A stretch of 12,396 nucleotides of DNA from positions 4,405 through 16,800 of the forward strand of contig DLXL01000525.1 of assembly GCA_003448025.1 (NCBI GenBank), read 5' to 3'. How positions within the stretch are numbered: position 1 is the stretch's first letter; every line of letters begins with the position of its first letter. Shown here in pieces: positions 1 to 6,597 of this stretch. Both the position numbers and the translations under genes were made by a program. Source of the stretch: Saprospirales bacterium. Lineage in GTDB: Bacteria; Bacteroidota; Bacteroidia; Chitinophagales; Saprospiraceae. The notes under the pieces were generated by a model. That model worked only from the letters and a program-made list of their open reading frames with translations. It was not told the DNA's origin and made no database searches.

Positions 1-247
1 CAAGTGACGCGATAACCCGAATACCTATAAATTTTGACAAGGCATAACCGGCAACCTGTGCCATTACTAATGCAATTTTCATCTGAACACCCCAAATAAC
101 AGCATCAGCATATAATCCGGCTGTGAATGGTTTGCGAAATGCATATATGCAAAAATAAGCGGTGAATGCTGTTAGGCCTGCAAGTATAATACGGAGCAGC
201 TGAGACGATTTTGAAAGTCGATAGGCAATTGACGACGAATACAGCAT
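1..247 (-). CDS. DUF5690 family MFS-like membrane protein (N-terminal 82 codons, rest off the left edge)
   Basis: This frame is open from an ATG at 247 to the window edge, and a TAA lies directly upstream in the same frame, so the start is well fixed. After a short polar N-terminus, residues 20-33 are hydrophobic, followed by AYFCIYAFRKPFTAG, a tryptophan-containing segment and GYALSKFIGIRVIA. This pattern (YxCxYAFRKPFTA, then QVxGYxLSKFIGI) is, as I recall it, the hallmark N-terminus of the DUF5690 family: Bacteroidota polytopic proteins that resemble major facilitator transporters and whose substrate is not established. The gene diverges from the acetyltransferase and phosphonatase-like genes, so a role in importing the substrate of that pathway is plausible, but this is inference. 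A weak -7-like box (TGTTTTTG, minus strand 310-303) lies about 55 bases upstream of the start. Confidence 0.8.
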   Translation of the reverse strand, partial: MLYSSSIAYRLSKSSQLLRIILAGLTAFTAYFCIYAFRKPFTAGLYADAVIWGVQMKIALVMAQVAGYALSKFIGIRVIASL

Positions 248-311
248 TTAAAGCAGATTTCCGCAATGATAAATGCTGTTTGAATCCACCAATAAGTGGT
301 TGCAAAAACAC

Positions 312-356
312 AACCATTACTTAATGATGGGTTAATATGTTACTCCATTCCTTTGC
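312..356 (+). promoter_or_regulatory. Promoter/operator copy A, upstream of the acetyltransferase gene
   Basis: This site begins with AACCATTACTTAAT (312-325). It holds a direct repeat of TTAA at 321 and 332 (11-bp period) and ends with a -7-like box TTCCTTTG at 348-355, one mismatch from TAnnTTTG. The same arrangement recurs at 859-903. I see no good -33 TTG box; the second TTAA half-site lies about where one would be, which fits an activator-dependent promoter. It is in the divergent gap, so it may also affect the DUF5690 gene at 247. Confidence 0.5.
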
Positions 357-382
357 GGTGAAGTAACCGCTTTGTTAAGCCT

Positions 383-859
383 ATGTTTCTGCGACCATAC
401 CGTTCCGTTGATAAAAGAATAGTGCAAAAGCTATTCTACGACACCGTTCATGAAATAAATGCACGTGATTATTCGCCTGATCAGATAAAGGCATGGGCGC
501 CGGAAATTCCGGATAGAGAAGGTTGGAGCAGGCTTGATCAGCAATACGCTTATTTGGTGGAATACCAGCGGCAGATTGTAGGATTCGCAAGTATGAATGA
601 TGACGGGCTTATAGACTATTTGTTTGTACACAAAGATTTTCAAAATAAAGGCATTGCGAGTACATTACTGAAACAACTGGAAAGAGTGGCACGTAAACTA
701 CCTCGAGATAACATTTATACAGAGGCAAGTATTACTGCCAGAGGTTTTTTTGAAGCAAAAGGGTTTTCTGTTATTTCAGCGCAGGAAAAGAAATTGAATG
801 GAGTACTCCTTAACTATTTGATAATGAAAAAATCGTTGTTGAACGTAAAATCAAAATAA
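383..859 (+). CDS. GNAT family N-acetyltransferase
   Basis: This is a 158-residue cytosolic protein with the GNAT fold. The acetyl-CoA binding motif A is clear: strand LIDYLFVHKDF followed by QNKGIAS at residues 87-93, matching Q/RxxGxG/A with alanine in the last position. The C-terminal motif B region reads ARGFFEAKGF. The length and the N-terminus (LRPY, then INARDYSPDQIKAWAP) resemble YafP-type acetyltransferases (Acetyltransf_10). The acceptor cannot be read from the sequence. It lies between a DUF5690 gene and a phosphonatase-like gene, and both it and the phosphonatase-like gene carry the same upstream motif. An aminophosphonate or related amine is therefore a possible acceptor, as for the unrelated-looking GNAT PhnO, but this is inference. 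The ATG at 383 is 27 bases past the -7-like box. No Shine-Dalgarno sequence is evident. Confidence 0.87.
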   Translation: MFLRPYRSVDKRIVQKLFYDTVHEINARDYSPDQIKAWAPEIPDREGWSRLDQQYAYLVEYQRQIVGFASMNDDGLIDYLFVHKDFQNKGIASTLLKQLERVARKLPRDNIYTEASITARGFFEAKGFSVISAQEKKLNGVLLNYLIMKKSLLNVKSK

Positions 860-903
860 ACCATTACTTAATCCAGGCTTAACTTTACTCCTCCGATATT
901 TGC
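859..903 (+). promoter_or_regulatory. Promoter/operator copy B, upstream of the phosphonatase-like gene
   Basis: AACCATTACTTAAT (859-872) repeats the first 14 bases of copy A exactly and begins at the last base of the acetyltransferase stop codon. TTAA half-sites lie at 868 and 879, again 11 bp apart, followed by TACTCC and the box GATATTTG (895-902, one mismatch from TAnnTTTG). TTTGC starts exactly 40 bases after the motif start in both copies. Transcription starting downstream of this box would leave the TTG at 900 outside the message, favouring ATG 921. Confidence 0.5.
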
Positions 904-920
904 CTGAAAATCAGACAAAT

Positions 921-1670
921 ATGAATCAGATTCATCCAATAAAAATTGTTGTTTTTGATATGGCCGGCACAACGGTCAGAGATACTAATGAGGTGCTGAA
1001 CTGCTTTGCAGAAGCTTGTGCATCAGAAGGAATAGCAACTTCACCTCCTCGCCTGAACGCTTTAATGGGCGTTTCGAAACTGGAAGTATTTAAAATCCTT
1101 TGGAAAGAACAATTGGGTGCAACAGCCTCTGAAAGTTTGATCCAAGCAAAAGCGGATCAAAGCTATCAGGTATTCAAAGAAATTTTAGAAAACTACTATC
1201 TTCAAGCTACATTAGAGCCTACCCTGGGCGCACTGGAGGTCTTTAATTGGCTGAAAACCAGAGATATAAAAATTGCTTTGAATACAGGGTTTTATCGCGC
1301 CGTTACAGATATTATCTTGAATAAATTAGGATGGATGGCCGGCTTAGACAAGCAATACGTAGGTGGAACCGGAACTATAATTGACTATTCCATTTCAAGT
1401 GAAGACGTTCCATTGGGTCGGCCAGAACCATTTATGATTCAAAAAATCATGTCTGTTTTTGGTATTACAGATCCAAAACAGGTTATAAAAATTGGTGACA
1501 CACCTGTAGACCTTGCAGAAGGGAGAAATGCAGGTTGTGCGGCTTCTCTGGCAGTAGTAAATGGTACACACTCCAGAATTGAACTTGAAGTTTTAGAAAA
1601 CGACGGTTTATTACCTACGTTGAGAGAACTTCCTGAGTGGCTGCTTTCTAATGGATTCGTAAAAGACTGA
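921..1670 (+). CDS. Phosphonatase-like HAD hydrolase (PhnX-like)
   Basis: This is a 249-residue HAD superfamily hydrolase closest to phosphonoacetaldehyde hydrolase, which breaks the C-P bond to give phosphate and an aldehyde. HAD motif I is DMAGTT (nucleophile D13), the DxAGT form special to phosphonatases. The cap holds MGVSK with K53 where phosphonatase has its Schiff-base lysine. The usual motif III lysine is replaced by arginine in GRPEP (R167), and motif IV is GDTPVD (D193, D197). This set matches the phosphonatase-like family (TIGR03351), which is described as usually lacking a PhnW partner and instead occurring near FAD-dependent oxidoreductases; its substrate may be phosphonoacetaldehyde or a hydroxylated relative. 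No PhnW is visible here. I chose ATG 921 over an in-frame TTG at 900 because of the promoter position. The next gene starts 3 bases after the stop. Confidence 0.88.
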   Translation: MNQIHPIKIVVFDMAGTTVRDTNEVLNCFAEACASEGIATSPPRLNALMGVSKLEVFKILWKEQLGATASESLIQAKADQSYQVFKEILENYYLQATLEPTLGALEVFNWLKTRDIKIALNTGFYRAVTDIILNKLGWMAGLDKQYVGGTGTIIDYSISSEDVPLGRPEPFMIQKIMSVFGITDPKQVIKIGDTPVDLAEGRNAGCAASLAVVNGTHSRIELEVLENDGLLPTLRELPEWLLSNGFVKD

Positions 1671-1673
1671 AAT

Positions 1674-4088
1674 ATGAATAAATTGCTTATTGCCTTAGTC
1701 ATTTATCTGGGTGCGTTACAAGTATTATTGGCGCAAATTCCAGGAAAAACAGGAAAGGATCAATCTGTCCTGTTGCCAACAGGATGGAGCCTTACTCCTG
1801 CAGGCATTTCTCAGGAACTGGGCGACCTTCCCTTAAACATGGTCATTTCGCCTAACAAAAAATACCTGGCAGTAACCAATAACGGACAAAGTAAAAACAC
1901 TATTCAGTTACTTTCAGCAAAAAATGGGCAAACCTATGATCGGGTTGAAGTTCCTGCCGCTTGGCTGGGAATCGGGTTTACAGCCGACTCGAAGTCGCTT
2001 TATGTTTCAGGTGGCAACACCAATAAAATTTGGAAATATAACATTCAGCAAAAGCAATTGTTTCTCTCTGACTCCATTATTCTAGGCAAACCCTGGCCGA
2101 CCCGAATTTCTCCAACAGGTTTATGTGTGGATGATCAGCAACAATTATTGTATGTAGTTTCTAAGGAGAATCATAGCCTTTATGTTGTGGATATACGAAC
2201 ACACAAGGTTATTCAGCGGGATTCCCTTGGTAAAGAACTGTATACGTGCGTCTTGTCGCCGGATAAAAAGGAGCTTTACATTTCACATTGGGGCGGCAAC
2301 GAATTATTGGTATGGGATACCCAAAAACGAAAGGTTTCAAACAGGATAGAGGTTGGCGACAATCCGAATGATATTGCCATTCGGCAAGACGGTTTGTACG
2401 CTTTTGTAGCATGTGCTGACGATAATTCTGTGAGTGTGATTGACCTTAAGCAAAGAAAAGTGGTAGAAACACTGGTATCTTCTCTTTATCCGGATGCACC
2501 CACTGGATCCACTTCTAATAGCGTTGCCTTGTCTCCAAGTGGTAAGATATTATACATTGCCAACGCTGATAACAATTGTCTGGCCGTATTTGATGTTTCC
2601 ACTCCCGGCAAAAGCATTTCCTCCGGGTTCATCCCAACTGGATGGTATCCAACTTGTGTCCGTACTTTAGGCAAAAACCTTTTTGTGGCCAATGGAAAAG
2701 GATTTACCTCATTCCCAAATCCTAATGGGCCCAACCCAATCGGCAGAGTAAACTACCAAAAAGGTCAAGCGGAGGATCAGTATATTGGTGGGTTGATGAA
2801 AGGCACTCTGAGTATTATTTCCAATCCAGGCCCTGGTAAACTGGATGCATATTCCCGTCAGGTATATCAAAACACACCTTATACCAAGGAACGGGAAAAA
2901 CTGGCGGAGGGCGAATCAGGCAATCCAATACCTCAAAGTGTGGGAGCCCCATCTCCAATCAAATATGTCTTTTACATTATCAAGGAGAATCGGACCTATG
3001 ACCAGGTTTTAGGAGATATGCCTGAAGGGAATGGAGACAGCAGTTTGTGTTTGTTCCCGGAATCTATTACCCCAAACCATCACAGTCTTGCCAGGGAGTT
3101 TGTGCTGCTGGATAATTTTTATGTGAGTGCAGAGGTTAGTGCAGATGGACACAATTGGAGCACCGCTGCATACGCTAACGATTTTACGGAAAAAACCTGG
3201 GTGACCAGCTATGGAGGTAGAGGTGGAGACTACGTTTATGAAGGTCAGAATAAAACCGCATGGCCCAAAAAAGGATTTATTTGGGATTATTGCAGACGCG
3301 CAGGTATAAGCTACCGCACCTATGGAGAGTTTGCGGATGACTTTAAGCCGAATATTCCTTCATTAGAGGGGCATTTTTGTCCATATTATACTTCCTGGGA
3401 TACAAATGTAAAAGACACAACACGGGTCTCGCAGTGGAAACGCGAATTTGATTCACTGGTCATTCAAAATGCAGTTCCAAGATTAAGTACCCTGCGCTTG
3501 ATCAATGATCATACGGAGGGTTTACGCAAAGGCGCCCCTACTCCATTTGCTCAGGTTGCCGACAATGATTTGGCCTTCGGTTTGTTTATTGAACACTTAT
3601 CCCAAAGTCCAATTTGGAAAGAATCTGCTGTATTCGTTTTAGAAGATGACGCCCAAAATGGTGCGGATCATGTGGATGCACACCGTTCCATTGCCTTTGT
3701 TATTAGTCCGTATACTAAACGGCATTATAAAGACCATACCTTGTATTCCACCAACTCAATGCTACGGACGATGGAATTGATTCTTGGTTTACCTCCAATG
3801 AGTCAGCATGATGCTGCAGCTACTCCAATGTGGCGCTGTTTTACCCAAAACCAGGACCTTACGCCTTATAAAGCTAAAAGACCATCAGTTAACCTTGATG
3901 ACCGAAATGCCGCTGTTGATAGTGATTTACAGCGGCGTTCAGATGGTTTCGATTTTTCTGGCGAGGATCGTGTCCCTGATTTGGAATTTAACCAGGTGCT
4001 CTGGAAAATTATAAAAGGAGAGAACGCTGAGATGCCAGCTCCAAGAAGAGGAGCATTCCTTCAAGTAGAGGTTGAAGAAGAAGACTAA
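1674..4088 (+). CDS. Secreted YncE-type beta-propeller / alkaline phosphatase-family phosphoesterase fusion
   Basis: This 804-residue protein has a Sec signal peptide (cleavage likely after A20, LLA/Q), so it acts outside the inner membrane. Residues about 30-400 form a YVTN/YncE-like beta-propeller with repeated strands such as VALSPSGKILYIANADNN. Residues about 425-770 are a phosphoesterase domain of the PF04185 type (phospholipase C/AcpA acid phosphatase): KENRTYDQ at 437-444 (metal-binding E438, N439), DGHNWST at 491-497, and LEDDAQNGADHV from 656 with E657, D658, D659, D665 and H666. The fusion corresponds to the known bifunctional YncE/alkaline phosphatase-family architecture. It starts 3 bases after the HAD gene and is surely cotranscribed. 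A role in freeing phosphate or phosphonate head groups for the pathway is inferred; the substrate is unknown. No lipobox or obvious type IX secretion tail is seen. Confidence 0.87.
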   Translation: MNKLLIALVIYLGALQVLLAQIPGKTGKDQSVLLPTGWSLTPAGISQELGDLPLNMVISPNKKYLAVTNNGQSKNTIQLLSAKNGQTYDRVEVPAAWLGIGFTADSKSLYVSGGNTNKIWKYNIQQKQLFLSDSIILGKPWPTRISPTGLCVDDQQQLLYVVSKENHSLYVVDIRTHKVIQRDSLGKELYTCVLSPDKKELYISHWGGNELLVWDTQKRKVSNRIEVGDNPNDIAIRQDGLYAFVACADDNSVSVIDLKQRKVVETLVSSLYPDAPTGSTSNSVALSPSGKILYIANADNNCLAVFDVSTPGKSISSGFIPTGWYPTCVRTLGKNLFVANGKGFTSFPNPNGPNPIGRVNYQKGQAEDQYIGGLMKGTLSIISNPGPGKLDAYSRQVYQNTPYTKEREKLAEGESGNPIPQSVGAPSPIKYVFYIIKENRTYDQVLGDMPEGNGDSSLCLFPESITPNHHSLAREFVLLDNFYVSAEVSADGHNWSTAAYANDFTEKTWVTSYGGRGGDYVYEGQNKTAWPKKGFIWDYCRRAGISYRTYGEFADDFKPNIPSLEGHFCPYYTSWDTNVKDTTRVSQWKREFDSLVIQNAVPRLSTLRLINDHTEGLRKGAPTPFAQVADNDLAFGLFIEHLSQSPIWKESAVFVLEDDAQNGADHVDAHRSIAFVISPYTKRHYKDHTLYSTNSMLRTMELILGLPPMSQHDAAATPMWRCFTQNQDLTPYKAKRPSVNLDDRNAAVDSDLQRRSDGFDFSGEDRVPDLEFNQVLWKIIKGENAEMPAPRRGAFLQVEVEEED

Positions 4089-4143
4089 GAGCGTGTTTGA
4101 ATTTCCATGCCGTGCGAAAGTAATGGAGGTTTAAACATGCTCT
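4088..4143 (+). repeat. 21-bp stem hairpin starting at the phosphoesterase stop codon
   Basis: Bases 4088-4108 pair without a break with 4123-4143 around a 14-base loop. Four of the 21 pairs are G:U in the plus-strand RNA (4093:4138, 4099:4132, 4102:4129, 4103:4128) and the rest are Watson-Crick. The outer ends read AGAGCGTGTTT and AAACATGCTCT. It may be a 3' mRNA stabilising hairpin or a dispersed small repeat of the host genome; one copy cannot tell. Confidence 0.65.
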
Positions 4144-4149
4144 AAAAAA

Positions 4150-4186
4150 CAAAGCCCCCAAAATCAAGAAGATTCAGGGGGCTTTG
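4150..4186. terminator. Bidirectional intrinsic terminator between convergent genes
   Basis: The arms CAAAGCCCCC (4150-4159) and GGGGGCTTTG (4177-4186) are perfectly complementary over 10 bp. A further 4-bp AATC/GATT stem lies inside. On the plus strand a T-rich tail follows (CATTTTATTTCATTTT); on the minus strand a run of six T follows at once (4149-4144). It lies between the phosphoesterase stop at 4088 and the bacilliredoxin stop at 4203, so it can end both transcripts. Confidence 0.85.
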
Positions 4187-4202
4187 CATTTTATTTCATT
4201 TT

Positions 4203-4616
4203 CTAGCAATACATATCGAAAGCTGCTCTCAAATTATCAGAAATAATTTGTGCAGACCGTCCTTCAATATGGCGACGTTCGAGGAAATGTACCAGCTTTC
4301 CATCTTTAAACAAGGCAATGCTTGGTGAAGAAGGTGGGTATGGAGCCAAAAATTCGCGGGCTTTGGCTGTTGCTGCTGTATCTACCCCGGCAAAAACAGT
4401 GTAAAGTTTTTGAGGGTGTTTTTCATTTTGAATGGACAGTTTTGCACCCGGGCGGGCCATTGCGGCAGCACAGCCACAAACACTGTTCACGACCAACAGA
4501 GCAGTTCCTTCCTGGTTTTCCAATACGTTTTCAACCTCTTCTGGGGTTGTAAGGGCTTCAAAACCATATTCGGTAAGGTCTTTAGCCATCGGGGTTGTTA
4601 GTGCTATGGGATACAT
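4203..4616 (-). CDS. BrxA/BrxB family bacilliredoxin (YphP/YqiW type)
   Basis: This 137-residue cytosolic protein has a thioredoxin-like fold of the BrxA/BrxB (DUF1094) family. Family members remove bacillithiol from oxidised protein thiols. The CGC motif is at residues 47-49 (VNSVCGCAAAMARPG), with the resolving and nucleophilic cysteines C47 and C49. Other family features are YPPSSPSIALFKDGKLVHFLERRHIEGR and a terminal FDMYC. The frame is open back to a TTG at 4685, but family proteins begin with the MYP segment found here at ATG 4616, and the promoter box at 4666-4659 lies inside that extension. The presence of this protein suggests the host makes bacillithiol. It stands downstream of a glycosyltransferase gene but appears to have its own promoter. 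Confidence 0.93.
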   Translation of the reverse strand: MYPIALTTPMAKDLTEYGFEALTTPEEVENVLENQEGTALLVVNSVCGCAAAMARPGAKLSIQNEKHPQKLYTVFAGVDTAATAKAREFLAPYPPSSPSIALFKDGKLVHFLERRHIEGRSAQIISDNLRAAFDMYC

Positions 4617-4658
4617 ATTTAATTGAGACGATTGAGTGAAAACTAGATGTTCTACCTG

Positions 4659-4666
4659 CAAAGGTA
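4659..4666 (-). promoter_or_regulatory. Promoter -7 box of the bacilliredoxin gene
   Basis: Read on the minus strand from 4666 to 4659 this is TACCTTTG, a perfect match to the Bacteroidota -7 consensus TAnnTTTG. A TTG lies 16 bases upstream, somewhat closer than the usual 19-21. The ATG at 4616 is about 42 bases downstream, giving a short leader. Confidence 0.55.
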
Positions 4667-4694
4667 AAACCAACTCGATAAACAATCATTTACT

Positions 4695-6395
4695 TCATTT
4701 GTTCGCAGGATTAGCTCCAGCATCCCATTCAAAAAACACAAATCCGTTTTTTCGGCCAATTTCATGGATATGTGAAAACTCTTCCAAAGGGTGAATACGA
4801 TTCAATTTTGCCACGAAATAAGTCGGTTTAATGGGCTTTTGGGTATAAACACCCGGAAAATCATCAATTGCCTTATCTGGTCCGGGATCCTGCTTGTTAC
4901 CATAAAACAAATGCGCGTAACTTTTGAACCCAACCGGTTTGATAATACAATCCTGAGGGGCTTTACGCTCGTAAAACTCAATGGCTGCGCGTTGAGAATA
5001 CCCTTCAATATTACAAACAATGAATAATAGGGTGCCACCGGTGAATATAGCACCACCAGCCAATAGATATTGAGTGGACATCCAGGCCTTTCTTCTTACC
5101 CAATAATAAGTTGCGATGATGCTGGCCAGCGCTAAAACCAAGCCAGGAATACTTTGCCACCATACACATTCTACTTCTGCATCAAGATTTGCCAATGCAA
5201 ATGGATCTTTTTGAAAAAGAGGTTTCAGCAGTTCTAAATGAGTTCCAAAATATGGAAGGGAAGCAACCGCAAGGCCTAACACCACCCCTATGGTTGGCAG
5301 TAGATATTTGACATACCCTGGCATGATATCCCATTTGATGGCTCGCCAAAGGGTTAGCGCGCCCAAATAGGTAATCGGGAAGTAGCAAAGTGAAGAATAA
5401 TGCACAATTTTGGTCTTCACTAAACTGAAAAGAATCAATACTACCCAAAAAAGTATTTGCATCCACGTGCCAAAATCGTATCGCACGCACGAAATCATAG
5501 GATCTGTCTCCAAGCCTTCATCTTCGCTTTCACGATCCCCCCTCAGATTGGGAAGGGCAAATATGGACATAGGAAAACAACCTAATAATAAAACTACCAC
5601 ATGATATCCTACAAAGCCTCCATGTCCGCTGTCTTCGGTACTTAACAGCCGTACCTGATAGGTAAGAAACTCCTGAAGAAACCAGGGACCGTGCATCCAG
5701 TATTCTACACCAAACCATAACAATGCAGCAACTCCTGCAGCCAGGGAAAAATAAACCAGATGAAGAAAATATCCCTTACCCTTAAACCTGTATTTAGCCC
5801 AGTATAATACCAAAACCAACATTACAATCAAATATGCCGTAGGGCCTTTGGTCAAAATTGCCATGCCAAGCAGGGCCCCACCGCCCAGCAAATGACGATA
5901 TCTGACCCAAAAGGATTGCTCTTTGGTTAATTGAAAAAAGCGCCATCGGAACTCCAGGAAGCCAAACAATCCGGTAAAAATGAAAAAATTGAACCACGGA
6001 TCAATAATGCCACTTCGAAAATACATGTGAGGTAATAAACTGCCTAACCAGGCCAATGCCCACAACCAACCAAAAATACGGTCATGAATACGGTAACCGA
6101 TGTGATATACCATCAATAAGGTGGCCCATCCACAAACTGCATTTGGAAATCTTGCTGCAAATTCATTGATGCCAAATACTTTCATCGAAAATGCCTGCAT
6201 CCACAGAAACAAGGGTGGCTTCTCCCAAAATGGCTCAAAATCAATTTGAGGGCGCATCCAGTCGCCAGTAAGCAACATTTCACGGGCACATTCCGCAAAA
6301 TTGATTTCGTCCCAATCAAACAGATGTACACTGCCCAAAAATGGGAAGAAAAATAAAAATGCAAGACCGGTAAGCAAAAGGTAGTCGCGCCGCAT
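4695..6395 (-). CDS. Glycosyltransferase family 39 / ArnT-like membrane glycosyltransferase
   Basis: This is a 566-residue inner-membrane protein with about ten or more hydrophobic segments and a polar C-terminal tail of roughly 110 residues, the GT-C layout of the PMT/ArnT (GT39/GT83) superfamily. The first membrane segment is followed by FDWDEINFAECAREML with D29-E30, the acidic pair typical of the catalytic first external loop. WEKPPLFLW with E58 is the next family signature. Such enzymes move a sugar from a polyprenyl-phosphate donor to lipid A, protein or another acceptor on the outer face; donor and acceptor cannot be told here. The ATG at 6395 is preferred to an in-frame GTG at 6410. 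The OmpA gene lies upstream on the same strand, separated by a large inverted repeat, and the bacilliredoxin gene lies 78 bases downstream. Confidence 0.88.
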   Translation of the reverse strand: MRRDYLLLTGLAFLFFFPFLGSVHLFDWDEINFAECAREMLLTGDWMRPQIDFEPFWEKPPLFLWMQAFSMKVFGINEFAARFPNAVCGWATLLMVYHIGYRIHDRIFGWLWALAWLGSLLPHMYFRSGIIDPWFNFFIFTGLFGFLEFRWRFFQLTKEQSFWVRYRHLLGGGALLGMAILTKGPTAYLIVMLVLVLYWAKYRFKGKGYFLHLVYFSLAAGVAALLWFGVEYWMHGPWFLQEFLTYQVRLLSTEDSGHGGFVGYHVVVLLLGCFPMSIFALPNLRGDRESEDEGLETDPMISCVRYDFGTWMQILFWVVLILFSLVKTKIVHYSSLCYFPITYLGALTLWRAIKWDIMPGYVKYLLPTIGVVLGLAVASLPYFGTHLELLKPLFQKDPFALANLDAEVECVWWQSIPGLVLALASIIATYYWVRRKAWMSTQYLLAGGAIFTGGTLLFIVCNIEGYSQRAAIEFYERKAPQDCIIKPVGFKSYAHLFYGNKQDPGPDKAIDDFPGVYTQKPIKPTYFVAKLNRIHPLEEFSHIHEIGRKNGFVFFEWDAGANPANK

Positions 6396-6445
6396 AGGTG
6401 CCTTAAACACGGATTAGTCGTATTTGTTCTGCGCAAAATAAAGAA

Positions 6446-6573
6446 GAGGCAGCCTCATAAATCATATTTTTTTCACCAAAGCGTAGAAAAGGCACAGAAT
6501 TGTTGAGCACCACGCTCATTTACTTCTGTGCCTTTCCTACGCTTCAGTGAAAATAGATTTATGAAACAGCCTC
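6446..6573 (-). repeat. Long imperfect inverted repeat downstream of the OmpA gene (hairpin; MITE-like or terminator)
   Basis: The left arm 6446-6499 and right arm 6524-6573 match at 44 of 50 aligned positions, with 4 unpaired bases in an A/T run. The 24-base loop has its own 5-bp stem (TGAGC 6504-6508, GCTCA 6514-6518). The ends read GAGGCTGTTTCATAAAT and GAGGCAGCCTCATAAAT. Five of the six mismatches become G:U pairs in the minus-strand RNA, the OmpA transcript. On that strand a T-rich run (TTCTTTATTTTG) follows the hairpin, so it can serve as the OmpA terminator. No target duplication or transposase is seen. A one-mismatch -7-like box (TTATTTTG, 6441-6434 minus) touches its downstream end. 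Confidence 0.75.
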
Positions 6574-6597
6574 CGCTAAGGTTGTTAAACAAATGAC

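Noticed and set aside
105..317. A 70-codon minus-strand open frame next to the left edge
   Set aside because: It has no family character and lies in another frame over the DUF5690 start, whose residues are clearly recognisable.
900..920. TTG at 900 as the start of the phosphonatase-like gene
   Set aside because: It overlaps the -7-like box and would lie upstream of the predicted transcript; the ATG at 921 gives the expected distance to the HAD nucleophile.
4617..4685. TTG-initiated 23-residue extension of the bacilliredoxin
   Set aside because: The family starts near the MYP segment, and the extension contains a perfect -7 box.
6440..6580. The long inverted repeat as a complete insertion sequence
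   Set aside because: It holds no coding frame for a transposase and I see no flanking target duplication.
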